Shown one piece after another: positions 8,385 through 16,032 of a DNA stretch of 50,898 bases. The DNA is from Klebsiella pneumoniae (GTDB lineage Bacteria; Pseudomonadota; Gammaproteobacteria; Pseudomonadales; UBA5518). Position 1 is the stretch's first letter, and every line of letters begins with the position of its first letter. Below the pieces are notes generated by a model. It did no database searches. It had not been told where the DNA came from and worked only from the letters and a program-made list of their open reading frames with translations. The DNA lies in NCBI GenBank assembly GCA_945862145.1, contig CAMAXE010000030.1, positions 1 through 50,898 on the forward strand, in the 5' to 3' direction. The position numbers and the translations under genes are program-made.

Positions 8385-9980
8385 TCAGCGCGGGCGCTCC
8401 AGCGCCCGCAGCAGCGGCGCGTCGCGCTCGTAGATGTCGGGCTTGAAGAGCACGTCGCCGTCGTCCTCCAGGGCGACAGTCCAGTAGTAGAGCATCACGG
8501 GCACCTTTGTGCTGAGGCTGATGCGCCTGGTCTGCCCCGAGGCGATCGCCTGATCGGCCAGTGCCGCGTCCTTGCCGTCTGCCGAGAGCAGTGCGCGCGC
8601 GAGTTCCTCGACCTTCTCCACCCGAATGCAGCCCGAGCTCAGGCTGCGCTCGCTTTTCGCGAAGAGCTCCCGCGATGGCGTGTCATGCAGGTACACGTGG
8701 TGCGCGTTGGGGAACATCAGCTTCACCACGCCGAGCGCGTTCTCTGGCCCCGGATCCTGGCGAAGCATAAAAAGGAAACCCTTGCCGCTCTGGCCCGACC
8801 AGTCGACGCGTGATGCATCCACCGGCTTGCCCTGCAGGTCCAGCACGCGGATGTTCCGTTTCGCGAGATAGCCCGGGTCCTTGCGCACCGTGGGAATCAT
8901 GTCGTTGCGCAGGATTGTCGGCGGCACAGTCCAGGTGGGGTTGAACTCCAGGTAGCTGATCGCGGCGCGGAAGATAGGCGTGCGCCTGAAGGGCTTGCCC
9001 ACCACTGCACGGCTCTGCAGCACCTGCTTGCGGTCACGCACGTAGTGCACGCTAAAGCCGGCGATATCCACTAGCACATAGGTGGGCGGGAGGTCTCGCA
9101 GCAACCAGCGTGCACGCTCGAGGTTCACGCGGATCTGCGCGATCCGCGCCTCCACCGGCACGTTCAGCGCGGTCATGCTCTTGGCTCCCACCACGCCGTC
9201 CGAGTCGAGCTGGTGGCGTTGCTGGAAGTGGCGCATCGCCTGCACGGTGGGCTCGTCGTAGAGCTCGGCTTCACCGGGCGCATAGGCCTGTTTCAGGTCG
9301 CCGCTGGCAAGCAGCCGCGTCCGCAGCGCGCTGACGCGTGGGCTGCGCTCGCCGGGGCGCAGGGTAGGCCCCGGCGGCACGCTGCCCCAGCCGCCGGCCG
9401 CGGCAATCCTGCGATGGGCTGCGAGTCCATCCCGCAGGGTTTCGTAAAGCCGCGAGCGTGGTTGCAGCTGCGCGAGCAACCCCGGGATGTCGGGCGTGGC
9501 GATCGCCTTGCGCAGGGTTTCTCCCACGGTGGCGGGATCGAGTTCTGCGCGTGGCAGATCCACTTCCGGCACGAAGTCGCGCGGGTCGAGCGCGCCGCGG
9601 TAGATGTCGCCGGCAAGGCGCAAGAGTGCGCTGCTGCGCAGCAGTTCGGCATCTGCTGGCGTTGCCGCGTCGGGCTCGCGATCCAGATGTTCCAGCGCGG
9701 CCAGTGCGTAGTCCACCGGGTGGAGACCGTCTGTATCTGCGCCGCGCACTGCTGCCAGCAACTGCGCGGCGGCTGCAGGCGTCCACAGCGCCCGACCGTC
9801 GGCGTGCAGGGCCTGCAGCACAGGATTGGCGGCAACACGCGCACCGACCACGGTGAGCGCCTGTTCCGGGCGCAGTGCGGCGAGGCGCTGCGCGAGGGCT
9901 GCGTCTGCCTGCGCGAGCGCAGGGGCGAGCCCCAGCAGCGCGAGCAGCAGTGCAGCGGTGCGAAAGGCTGAGTGATTCAT
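8385..9980 (-). CDS. Periplasmic L,D-transpeptidase (YcbB/LdtD type)
   Basis: A 531-residue protein with a clear signal peptide (hydrophobic run ALLLALLGLAPALAQA). A helical scaffold domain is followed by a peptidoglycan-binding-like segment (about residues 200-280, with VQAMRHFQQRHQLDSDGVVG) and a YkuD catalytic domain. The active site shows His432 in LHDTPS and Cys451 in SSGCIRVEK, the order needed for L,D-transpeptidase action, which makes 3-3 cross-links or anchors proteins to peptidoglycan. The start ATG overlaps the stop of the upstream amidohydrolase gene (ATGA at 9977-9980), so the two are translationally coupled. A cell-wall enzyme at the end of an amine-catabolism operon is unusual. 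Confidence 0.88.
   Translation of the reverse strand: MNHSAFRTAALLLALLGLAPALAQADAALAQRLAALRPEQALTVVGARVAANPVLQALHADGRALWTPAAAAQLLAAVRGADTDGLHPVDYALAALEHLDREPDAATPADAELLRSSALLRLAGDIYRGALDPRDFVPEVDLPRAELDPATVGETLRKAIATPDIPGLLAQLQPRSRLYETLRDGLAAHRRIAAAGGWGSVPPGPTLRPGERSPRVSALRTRLLASGDLKQAYAPGEAELYDEPTVQAMRHFQQRHQLDSDGVVGAKSMTALNVPVEARIAQIRVNLERARWLLRDLPPTYVLVDIAGFSVHYVRDRKQVLQSRAVVGKPFRRTPIFRAAISYLEFNPTWTVPPTILRNDMIPTVRKDPGYLAKRNIRVLDLQGKPVDASRVDWSGQSGKGFLFMLRQDPGPENALGVVKLMFPNAHHVYLHDTPSRELFAKSERSLSSGCIRVEKVEELARALLSADGKDAALADQAIASGQTRRISLSTKVPVMLYYWTVALEDDGDVLFKPDIYERDAPLLRALERPR
8390..8409. terminator. GC stem-loop between convergent genes
   Basis: GCGGGCGCT (8390-8398) and AGCGCCCGC (8401-8409) form a perfect 9-bp stem around a 2-base loop. 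It lies ten bases after the CocE-type stop and inside the last codons of the convergent transpeptidase. There is no clear U-tract, so a terminator role is only plausible. Confidence 0.35.
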
Positions 9981-12900
9981 TGCGGTGCTCCTTCCTGCCA
10001 GCCGCGCAGCCAGTCGCGCCTGCGTGGCTCGGGCAAGAGTTCCGACACGGTGTCGCCGGCGTAAAGCACGCCGTTCTTCATCACGTAGCGGATGGTGTTG
10101 GTGTTGCGGATATCGGCGATCGGGTCGGCATCGAGCACCACCAGATCGGCGAGCTTGCCGGCCTCGATGCTGCCCAGATCCTTGTCGAGACCGATGATGC
10201 GCGCGCCGAGCAGCGTGGCGCAACGCAGCACCTCGTGGTTGGGCATGCCGCGGGCCAGACTCCACATTTCCCAGTGATAGCCCATGCCCTGGCGTTGGCC
10301 GTGCGCGCCCACGCCCACCAGCCCGCCGGCCTTCACCACCTCGCCTGCGGCAGCGGCAAAACGGGGAAAGGCCCATTCGTCCTCGTGCAGCCACTGCAGC
10401 CAGATGTCTTCGCGGCGGCGTGTCTGGCGATCGAGGAACGGGTGAGGCGTGAGGCCTGCGAGCTTGGCGTCATCGTGCACGGGCATGCGCGGGTACCAGT
10501 ACTCCTCGGCCCCTTGCGCACCGTGCGTGATCTGCAGGGTCGGGACGTAACCCGCGCCCGAGCCGGCAAGCAACTGCACCACATCGCGGTAGAGCGGCGC
10601 GATGGTGAAGTAGTGCTGGTGCGTGTTGTAGCCGTCGATGATTTCAGTGAGGCCGGGTTTATTCTCGCCGTTGCCCTCGGTGTGGGTGGGGATCCCGGCC
10701 ACGGTGGCCGCCATCTGCAGCAACTGCCGCTTGCGGCGGTCGCCGAAGGCGTATTCCTTTACGCCGTCGAGCCCGTAAGCGCCAACGTAGCGGGCGATCA
10801 GGGCGCGTGCATCGTCGATATCGTGCAGCTCTGCGGCGCTATCGGTCTGGAATATGCCGCCCGTGCCGAAGAAGCGCGGCCCTACCAGTTCTCCGGTGTC
10901 GATCAGATCGGCGTAGTCGACCAGTGAAGCGCCGGCAGCACCGGTGTCGTAGCCGGTGGTGACGCCGTAGGCGAGGCTCGAGATGAACTCCCAGGGCTGG
11001 ATCAGGCGGAGGTCTTGTGGCGTGCCCTGGTGGTTGTGCAGGTCGAGGAACCCGGGCAGTACGGTCTTGCCGCGCAGATCCATCCGCCGGGTGCCTGCGG
11101 GCACCTCAAGCGAGCCATGAGAGCCCACGGCCGCGATGCGATTGCGATCGATCAGGATGTCGGCTGAAGGCAGCACCTCGTCGCCGCGCATCGTGATCAG
11201 ACGCGCACCTTCGAGCAGTATCCGGCCGGCGGGAATGCTGCGTGGCTGCTCGATGTGCACCACAGACTCCTGCAGTTTCTCAGTGGCGAGTTCGTAACGG
11301 AATATCGAGCGGCCCAGTGAAAAACCGATGCTGCGTCCGTCTGCGCTCCAAGCGGGGAACTCGCCGCCTGGCCCGCCCAGAGGGCGCAGCGAGGCGTCGG
11401 TGAGCGAGAGGCTTGCAGGCGCATCTGCCGCAGGAAGATCGGCGAGCCAGAGTTGTCGCTGACGTTGCAGCAACAGATGCCTGCCGTCGGGCGAGATGAG
11501 CGGCGCGTTCATCGGCCCGCCACGTTCCGCACCCGGCCACTCATCGGCCACGAGTTCGCCGCGGACGTGCACGCGCAGATCACTGCCGTCCATCCGCACC
11601 GACACCAGCCCGTTGTGCCCGGCCGGATCCGGCTCCACGTGCTGGAACACGAACACACGCTCCGGATCCTGCGTGAAGTGCGGCTGGCCGAGGCCGTGCA
11701 GCGGCATCACGCTGTGCAAGGCGCCGCCCGTGGTGGGCAGCCAGACGAGATCGGCGCGTGTGCCGGCGCGAGGCGCAAGGTCCTCACCGTAGGTGAGCAG
11801 ATCATCGACCCAGGCCTGCCGCGACATGCGCAGGGCCGCGATGCGCTTGCCATCCGGCGCGATGGCCGGCGAGCCGTAGAAGGCAGCCTCGCTCGTGAGG
11901 CGTTTGCGCTTGCCCTTCAGGTCCGATCGCCACAGATGGCCACCTTCGGCCATGCCCGCCCAGCTCGCATAAACGATGCTCGTGCCATCGGGCGTCCACG
12001 CGGGCTGGAACTCGCCATCGTTGCCATCGGTGAGGCGGCGGGGTGTTCCTTGGGGCAACGCCATCAGCCAGATTCTCGCGAGCGCGGAGAACGCCACGTG
12101 ACGGCCGTCGGGCGAGAGCACGGGCGAGGATACGCGCCGCGCCGTGACCGCCGCATCCGTGATACGTCGGCTCGCATCGATGTGGGGTCCCAAAGGCTGC
12201 GCTACATCGACCGCGAAGGGGATCGCTGTTTTCTCTCCTGACGCAATCGCCACCGACCAGAGCTTGCCGCCCTGTGTCGTGACGAGCGCGCGGGAATCCG
12301 GCGTGAAACTCGCGCCAGGCATGAGGTCCCAGCTCGCGTGCTGGGCGGTCTGGTCGTCGGATTCAGCCGGGTAAAGCAACCACCGCTCCGCGCCGCTGGC
12401 GAGATCGCGCAGACGCCAGCCCGTGCCGGCGTGAAAGCGGCTCGCGTAGGCGAGCCAGCGTCCGTCCGGCGAGAGCACCGGTCGTAGGCCGCCGCCCTGG
12501 GTGTTGGTTTGCGGATGCAGTTCGCCGCTCGCGCGGTCGAGCACCGCGATCTGGTACTGCCCGATCTGCGGATAGTAGTTTTGCTGGGACTTCGGTTTCT
12601 GGGCGAAATACACCTTTTGCGAGCCGGCGCCGAACGCCGCGCCCACGGCCGTGATGCCCTCGCGCGTGCCGTTCACCAGGCTCTGCGGAGCGCTGCCGTC
12701 CAACGGATAGAGCAGCAACTCCATCCGGCGGTGGCGCATAACGCCGGTGCGGGAAGCGACGATGCCGCTGCCGTCGGGAGCCCATTCGGGGGAGACGAAA
12801 ACCGTGTCTTCGCCGTGGCTCAGCTGCCGGGCTTCGCCCTTGCCGTTCACGGGCATCAGCCAGAGATTCTCGGTGCCGCTGCGGTCGCTCACGAAGACAA

Positions 12901-13192
12901 TGCTCTGCCCGTCCGGAGAGAAGCGCGGCTGGGTATCGAAGGCCATGCCACGGGTGAGCGCGCTTGCCTTACCTCCGGCAATGGGCAGCCGGTAGAGATC
13001 GCCCAGCAGGTCGAAGACCAGCGCCTTGCCGTCTGGCGCCACGTCCACCGACATCCAAGTGCCCTCGTCGGTGCTGAAGTGCAGCTCGCGTGTTGGCGCT
13101 AGCGGTAATCCCTCGTCCTGCGCGGCGCTGCACGAGAGTGCCGCGACGAGAAAGAACAGTGGCGCAATCAGGTGGCAGAAGAGAGTTCGCAT
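9977..13192 (-). CDS. TolB-like beta-propeller / metal-dependent amidohydrolase fusion, exported
   Basis: A 1071-residue protein with a signal peptide (LIAPLFFLVAALSCSAAQ). Residues about 35-640 carry repeated FSPDGQSIVF/LSPDGRHVAF-type blades of PD40/TolB-like propellers. From about residue 650 it is an amidohydrolase with the HxH metal motif at about 719-721 (DLHNHQGTP), a second His in GIPTHTEGNGE, HQHYFTIAP, and the typical end GSIEAGKLADLVVLDADP. Family members hydrolyse cyclic amides or dipeptide-like bonds; the propeller may sense or gate the substrate. It originally followed soxG directly, since its first nine codons are also present in the repeat copy next to soxG. It is now separated from soxG by an insert of about 2.1 kb. 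Confidence 0.85.
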   Translation of the reverse strand: MRTLFCHLIAPLFFLVAALSCSAAQDEGLPLAPTRELHFSTDEGTWMSVDVAPDGKALVFDLLGDLYRLPIAGGKASALTRGMAFDTQPRFSPDGQSIVFVSDRSGTENLWLMPVNGKGEARQLSHGEDTVFVSPEWAPDGSGIVASRTGVMRHRRMELLLYPLDGSAPQSLVNGTREGITAVGAAFGAGSQKVYFAQKPKSQQNYYPQIGQYQIAVLDRASGELHPQTNTQGGGLRPVLSPDGRWLAYASRFHAGTGWRLRDLASGAERWLLYPAESDDQTAQHASWDLMPGASFTPDSRALVTTQGGKLWSVAIASGEKTAIPFAVDVAQPLGPHIDASRRITDAAVTARRVSSPVLSPDGRHVAFSALARIWLMALPQGTPRRLTDGNDGEFQPAWTPDGTSIVYASWAGMAEGGHLWRSDLKGKRKRLTSEAAFYGSPAIAPDGKRIAALRMSRQAWVDDLLTYGEDLAPRAGTRADLVWLPTTGGALHSVMPLHGLGQPHFTQDPERVFVFQHVEPDPAGHNGLVSVRMDGSDLRVHVRGELVADEWPGAERGGPMNAPLISPDGRHLLLQRQRQLWLADLPAADAPASLSLTDASLRPLGGPGGEFPAWSADGRSIGFSLGRSIFRYELATEKLQESVVHIEQPRSIPAGRILLEGARLITMRGDEVLPSADILIDRNRIAAVGSHGSLEVPAGTRRMDLRGKTVLPGFLDLHNHQGTPQDLRLIQPWEFISSLAYGVTTGYDTGAAGASLVDYADLIDTGELVGPRFFGTGGIFQTDSAAELHDIDDARALIARYVGAYGLDGVKEYAFGDRRKRQLLQMAATVAGIPTHTEGNGENKPGLTEIIDGYNTHQHYFTIAPLYRDVVQLLAGSGAGYVPTLQITHGAQGAEEYWYPRMPVHDDAKLAGLTPHPFLDRQTRRREDIWLQWLHEDEWAFPRFAAAAGEVVKAGGLVGVGAHGQRQGMGYHWEMWSLARGMPNHEVLRCATLLGARIIGLDKDLGSIEAGKLADLVVLDADPIADIRNTNTIRYVMKNGVLYAGDTVSELLPEPRRRDWLRGWQEGAPQ

Positions 13193-13332
13193 GGCGACGG
13201 CCTCGACGGCGTGGGGTTGGCGTGTGGCTCAGGCCTCCCCGCCGCACAAGGATGCGGCGGTGCCGAGCAGGGCGTGGTGGAAGCCTGCAGCATGGCTCCG
13301 TGGCAACGCAAGCACGAAGGCGGGCTCGGGGC
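13167..13332. repeat. 166-bp direct repeat, copy A (soxG tail + amidohydrolase head)
   Basis: Matches 15434-15599 over 166 bases with nine mismatches and no gaps. It holds the first nine codons of the amidohydrolase, the short intergenic gap and the last 34 codons of soxG. It bounds the left side of the foreign insert. Confidence 0.92.
13229..13332 (-). pseudogene. soxG 3'-end fragment (duplicated)
   Basis: The minus-strand frame reads PEPAFVLALPRSHAAGFHH and ends TAASLCGGEA then stop. This is nearly the same as the C-terminus of the intact sarcosine oxidase gamma subunit at 15496. It begins abruptly at the junction with IS91-like sequence at 13333, so it is a truncated copy made by the duplication, not a gene. 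Confidence 0.85.
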
Positions 13333-13340
13333 ATGCAGCG

Positions 13341-13520
13341 ATGACATGGGCACAACGGCTGAAGCGGGTCTTTGGCATCGACGTGGAGAGCTGCGTGCGC
13401 TGCGGCAAGAGCGTGAAAGTGATTGCCTGCAGCGAGGGCGCAGGCACTGGTCGAACGGATCCTGGCGCATGTGAGAGGGAAAGGAAAATGCAGCACGGCA
13501 TCGCTCGGCCCGCCGTCGAC
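13341..13520 (+). pseudogene. IS91-family transposase C-terminal remnant, frameshifted
   Basis: Reads MTWAQRLKRVFGIDVE then SCVRCGKSVKVIAC, the hallmark C-terminal segment of IS91-family (Y2, rolling-circle) transposases with its CxxCG pair. After about 13435 the frame shifts; the next frame continues AQALVERILAHVRGKG, again as expected for the family, ending in a proline-rich tail near 13520. The N-terminal relaxase part is missing. This is a dead end piece of an element, abutting the duplicated soxG fragment exactly at 13333. Confidence 0.8.
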
Positions 13521-13902
13521 GGGGCCGCCCGTGAGTGCGTGAGTGGGGCCAAGGAAGGCGCACGAGTCGGGGAGCAGAGCGACGCTGCGATCGGGGATCG
13601 GCAGGGGGCGGTGCGGCGCCAAGGTGCGGTGCGGAGCGAACCGGGGGATTGCTCGGGCTGCGAGGGACTCTGCGCGTCTCCCGTATGAATCGGCAGGCCG
13701 GAGCAATTCTCGGGTTGGAAAGCAGTCTCGGGTTGGAAAGTAGTCCGCAACCCGAGGGTGCAGGGCCCGGTCGCGCTGGCCTTGGTCTGGGAGAGGCTTT
13801 ATCCTTTCTATGCTTTGCGATGACGTTGTGGGATGGCCAGCGAGCGAGCGGAGAAGGTGCAAAGAACCGAGCACACCGCGAGCTCTTTTGATGGGGGCAG
13901 AA
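13521..13902. other. Non-coding stretch between IS91 remnant and DUF4239 gene
   Basis: Probably residual IS91 terminal sequence, running into the leader of the next gene. It includes two copies of TCTCGGGTTGGAAAG in tandem (13708-13740 region) and a perfect 9-bp hairpin, CTCGGGTTG (13727-13735) with CAACCCGAG (13748-13756), loop 12. Such a subterminal hairpin fits the end of a rolling-circle element (inference). I see no convincing gene. Confidence 0.5.
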
Positions 13903-14697
13903 ATGTTTGACTGGATCTATGATCTATCGACGCAGAAGATCGTCATTGTTTTCTGCGCCTTTTTCATAGGCTTCGCCTGGATGGGCACTGTCTTCGTCCG
14001 GCCGATCATCCGGCTGTTCGTTCGCGGGCAGCCGGGACTGAACGACATCCTGTCAAGCTTCCTGTCGATGTATGGCGTTCTGTTTGGCATTCTTCTCGGC
14101 CTGATCGCGGCGGGAGCCTTCGAGGACAGGCAGGAGGTCGATCAATCGATCACATCCGAGGCGACAGCCGTTTTTGCCCTGTTCCATACCGTGTCCTCTT
14201 ACCCGCCGTCGGAGTCGACCGAACTCGAGGCGGCGATCGGGGACTACCTTAAGTTCGTGATCGAGACCGAGTGGCCGGCGTTGCGCAAAGGGGTCGCCAC
14301 GCCCACGATCGATGGCTCGATCCTCGAACTCAAGCAGAGGCTGATCTCCTTCGAGCCGAAGACTGCGGGACAGGAGGCGCTTCATGGGGAAGGCATTTCG
14401 CAGTTCTTCAGCTTCCTCGAACTCCGCAACCAGCGCCTCTACAACGCCACCGACGGGATCCCCGATATCGTCTGGTACCTGGTCATTCTCGGTGCCCTCC
14501 TCAATATCAGCATCCTCTGGTTGTTTGAGGTCCGGCTGTCGGTCCAGTTCGTGCTCGGCGGCATTCTCGCTTTATCCCTCGCCTTGGAGATTGCGCTCAT
14601 CGCCATCCTCGACAAGCCACTCCGCGGTAACGCCGGACTCTCGCCGGAAGTGTTCGAACATCTCTACCAACTCGTCACCACTTCGCTCGCGCAATAG
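13903..14697 (+). CDS. DUF4239 (bestrophin-like domain) membrane protein
   Basis: A 264-residue inner-membrane protein. Two N-terminal membrane segments (IVIVFCAFFIGFAWMGTVF and FLSMYGVLFGILLGLIAA) are followed by a soluble helical region with the motif QSITSEATAVFALFHTVSSY and YLKFVIETEWPALRKG. Two C-terminal segments then follow (IVWYLVILGALLNISILWLF and LGGILALSLALEIALIAIL). This four-helix layout and the SEA..LxxLyxxv motif match DUF4239. Function is unknown; similarity to bestrophins only hints at an ion channel. The ATG at 13903 is preferred; 13891 is an alternative. It is on the opposite strand from the surrounding operon and is less GC-rich, fitting transfer. The next gene starts ten bases after its stop. 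Confidence 0.78.
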   Translation: MFDWIYDLSTQKIVIVFCAFFIGFAWMGTVFVRPIIRLFVRGQPGLNDILSSFLSMYGVLFGILLGLIAAGAFEDRQEVDQSITSEATAVFALFHTVSSYPPSESTELEAAIGDYLKFVIETEWPALRKGVATPTIDGSILELKQRLISFEPKTAGQEALHGEGISQFFSFLELRNQRLYNATDGIPDIVWYLVILGALLNISILWLFEVRLSVQFVLGGILALSLALEIALIAILDKPLRGNAGLSPEVFEHLYQLVTTSLAQ

Positions 14698-14707
14698 GAG
14701 GGCAGCC

Positions 14708-15364
14708 ATGGCGTCGTTCGAAGTGATCGAGGACGAGGGGATGCGCTGCGTCCGCGCCACCCTCGACAACGAAACGATCCACGCCGGGCGTGGTGCCCTT
14801 TGCTATATGTTCGGCAAGATCAAAGTCGATGCCAGGCTTCCGTCGGCAGGCTGGATGATCAAGTCCATGCTCTCGGAAGAGTCGCTGATCAGGCCGACAT
14901 TCACCGGTACCGGCTTGGTGTATCTGGAGTCTTCGTTTGGCGGCTTCCACGTCATCGATCTGGGCGCCGAGCCCTGGATTCTCGAAAGCGGATCCTACTG
15001 GGCCTCCGAGGAGTCTGTCCGGCTCAGTGTCTTCCGGGAAAGCATGGTGACGTCGTTTTGGGCGGGCGATGGCGTTTTCGACTTCCAGACCGAGGCGGCA
15101 GGCCCGGGTAAGGTCGTCGTCACCTGTGCGGGCCCGATCGAGGAGATCGTGCTCAACGACGAACAGCTCTCGACCAACGGCAAGTTCGTGGTCGCGCGCA
15201 CCAAGGGCATCTCGTATTCGATCAGGCGGACGGCCAAGACCCGTTTCGGGAGCCGCCTGGCGGGCGACCGCTGGGTACGTCTCTACCAGGGCACGGGGAC
15301 GATCCTCATGTCGTCCTATCCCTACTGGAGGCTGAAGCTTCGGCAGCAGGCCGGTAGCGACTGA
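14708..15364 (+). CDS. AIM24 family protein (TIGR00266-like)
   Basis: A 218-residue soluble, beta-rich protein. It has the family's features: repeated glycine-punctuated strands, an early GRGALCYMFGKIKVDAR segment, FTGTGLVYLESSFGGFHV, the WILESGSYWASE motif and a C-terminal LYQGTGTILMSSYPYW. AGGAGGG just upstream of the ATG at 14708 gives a strong ribosome site. It forms a two-gene unit with the DUF4239 protein. The biochemical role of bacterial AIM24 proteins is not established; a membrane-associated trafficking or envelope-stress role is only a guess. Both cargo genes sit inside the insert bounded by the 166-bp repeats. Confidence 0.82.
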   Translation: MASFEVIEDEGMRCVRATLDNETIHAGRGALCYMFGKIKVDARLPSAGWMIKSMLSEESLIRPTFTGTGLVYLESSFGGFHVIDLGAEPWILESGSYWASEESVRLSVFRESMVTSFWAGDGVFDFQTEAAGPGKVVVTCAGPIEEIVLNDEQLSTNGKFVVARTKGISYSIRRTAKTRFGSRLAGDRWVRLYQGTGTILMSSYPYWRLKLRQQAGSD

Positions 15365-15383
15365 ACCCGAGCGATCCCCTCAG

Positions 15384-15427
15384 ACGCAATAAGGGCCACG
15401 CCCGTTTCCGGACGCGGCCCTCTGCGT
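15384..15427 (+). terminator. Hairpin terminator after the AIM24 gene
   Basis: ACGCA (15384-15388) pairs with TGCGT (15423-15427), and AGGGCC.CG.CCG (15392-15404) pairs with CGG.CG.GGCCCT (15409-15421) around a TTTC loop, followed by a short TTTC. This would end the inserted plus-strand pair just before repeat copy B. Confidence 0.55.
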
Positions 15428-15433
15428 TTCAAG

Positions 15434-15599
15434 ATCAGGTGGCAGAAGAGAGTTCGCATGTCGGCGGCCTCGGCGGCGTGGGATTGGCGTGTGGCTCAGG
15501 CCTCCCCGCCGCACAAGGATGCGGCGGTGCCGAGCAGCGAGTGGTGGAAGCCTTCCGCATGGCTCCGTGGCACCGCAAGCACGAAGGCGGGCTCGGGGC
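15434..15599. repeat. 166-bp direct repeat, copy B
   Basis: Partner of 13167-13332 (nine mismatches). It contains the true 3' end of soxG and a truncated nine-codon start of the amidohydrolase (MRTLFCHLI) that runs into insert sequence at 15433. It marks the right edge of the insert. Confidence 0.92.
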
Positions 15600-16032
15600 C
15601 GCTCTGCCAGATCTGCAGCGAGACGTAGTTGGCGCGGCACAGCGCTGCGTGGCCGGGTCCGAAGGCGCGGGGATGCAAATCGACAGGCAGGCTTCTTGCG
15701 AGAAGCTCGCGCGCTCTGCTGCCGGCCACTTCAATCAGCACCCGGCTGCCGCTCTGATCGGCCACGCTTGCCGTGTTTGAAAAAACGGGCTCCAGCAGCG
15801 CCTCGATGCCGCCACTGGCTGTGGCGCGCTCCCCCGGCATCAGCACCAGCCAGCGCTCCGGGCCGCACCACACGAGCGCGACCTCGTTGCCGTACACGAT
15901 GCGGGGCTGTGACGGCAGCGCAGCGCCGAAGGCCTGCGCAGCCGCTGCGCGCGCCGTCGCTGTCTGCCCCTTGCGCGCCATGACCAGAGCGATAGCGGGC
16001 GGCGGCAGGATGCGTACGCTGCACTCAGACAC
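15496..16032 (-). CDS. soxG: Sarcosine oxidase gamma subunit (operon 1)
   Basis: A 178-residue GcvT/YgfZ-fold-like small subunit of heterotetrameric sarcosine oxidase. The motifs SGSRVLIEVAGSRARELLAR and LPVDLHPRAFGPGHAALCRA are typical of SoxG, and the C-terminus is SHAEGFHHSLLG. The GTG start at 16032 overlaps the soxA stop in the eight bases GTGTCTGA, as in the second sox operon (ATGTCTGA). The subunit supports the tetrameric enzyme that oxidises sarcosine to glycine, forming 5,10-methylene-tetrahydrofolate. Its 3' end was duplicated by the insertion event downstream. Confidence 0.85.
   Translation of the reverse strand: MSECSVRILPPPAIALVMARKGQTATARAAAAQAFGAALPSQPRIVYGNEVALVWCGPERWLVLMPGERATASGGIEALLEPVFSNTASVADQSGSRVLIEVAGSRARELLARSLPVDLHPRAFGPGHAALCRANYVSLQIWQSGPEPAFVLAVPRSHAEGFHHSLLGTAASLCGGEA

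Noticed and set aside
13026-13890. Intact transposase or functional gene in the 13.0-13.9 kb plus strand
   Set aside because: Only the C-terminal segment of an IS91 transposase is present and it is frameshifted near 13435; the rest of the open frame is antisense to the amidohydrolase and soxG fragment.
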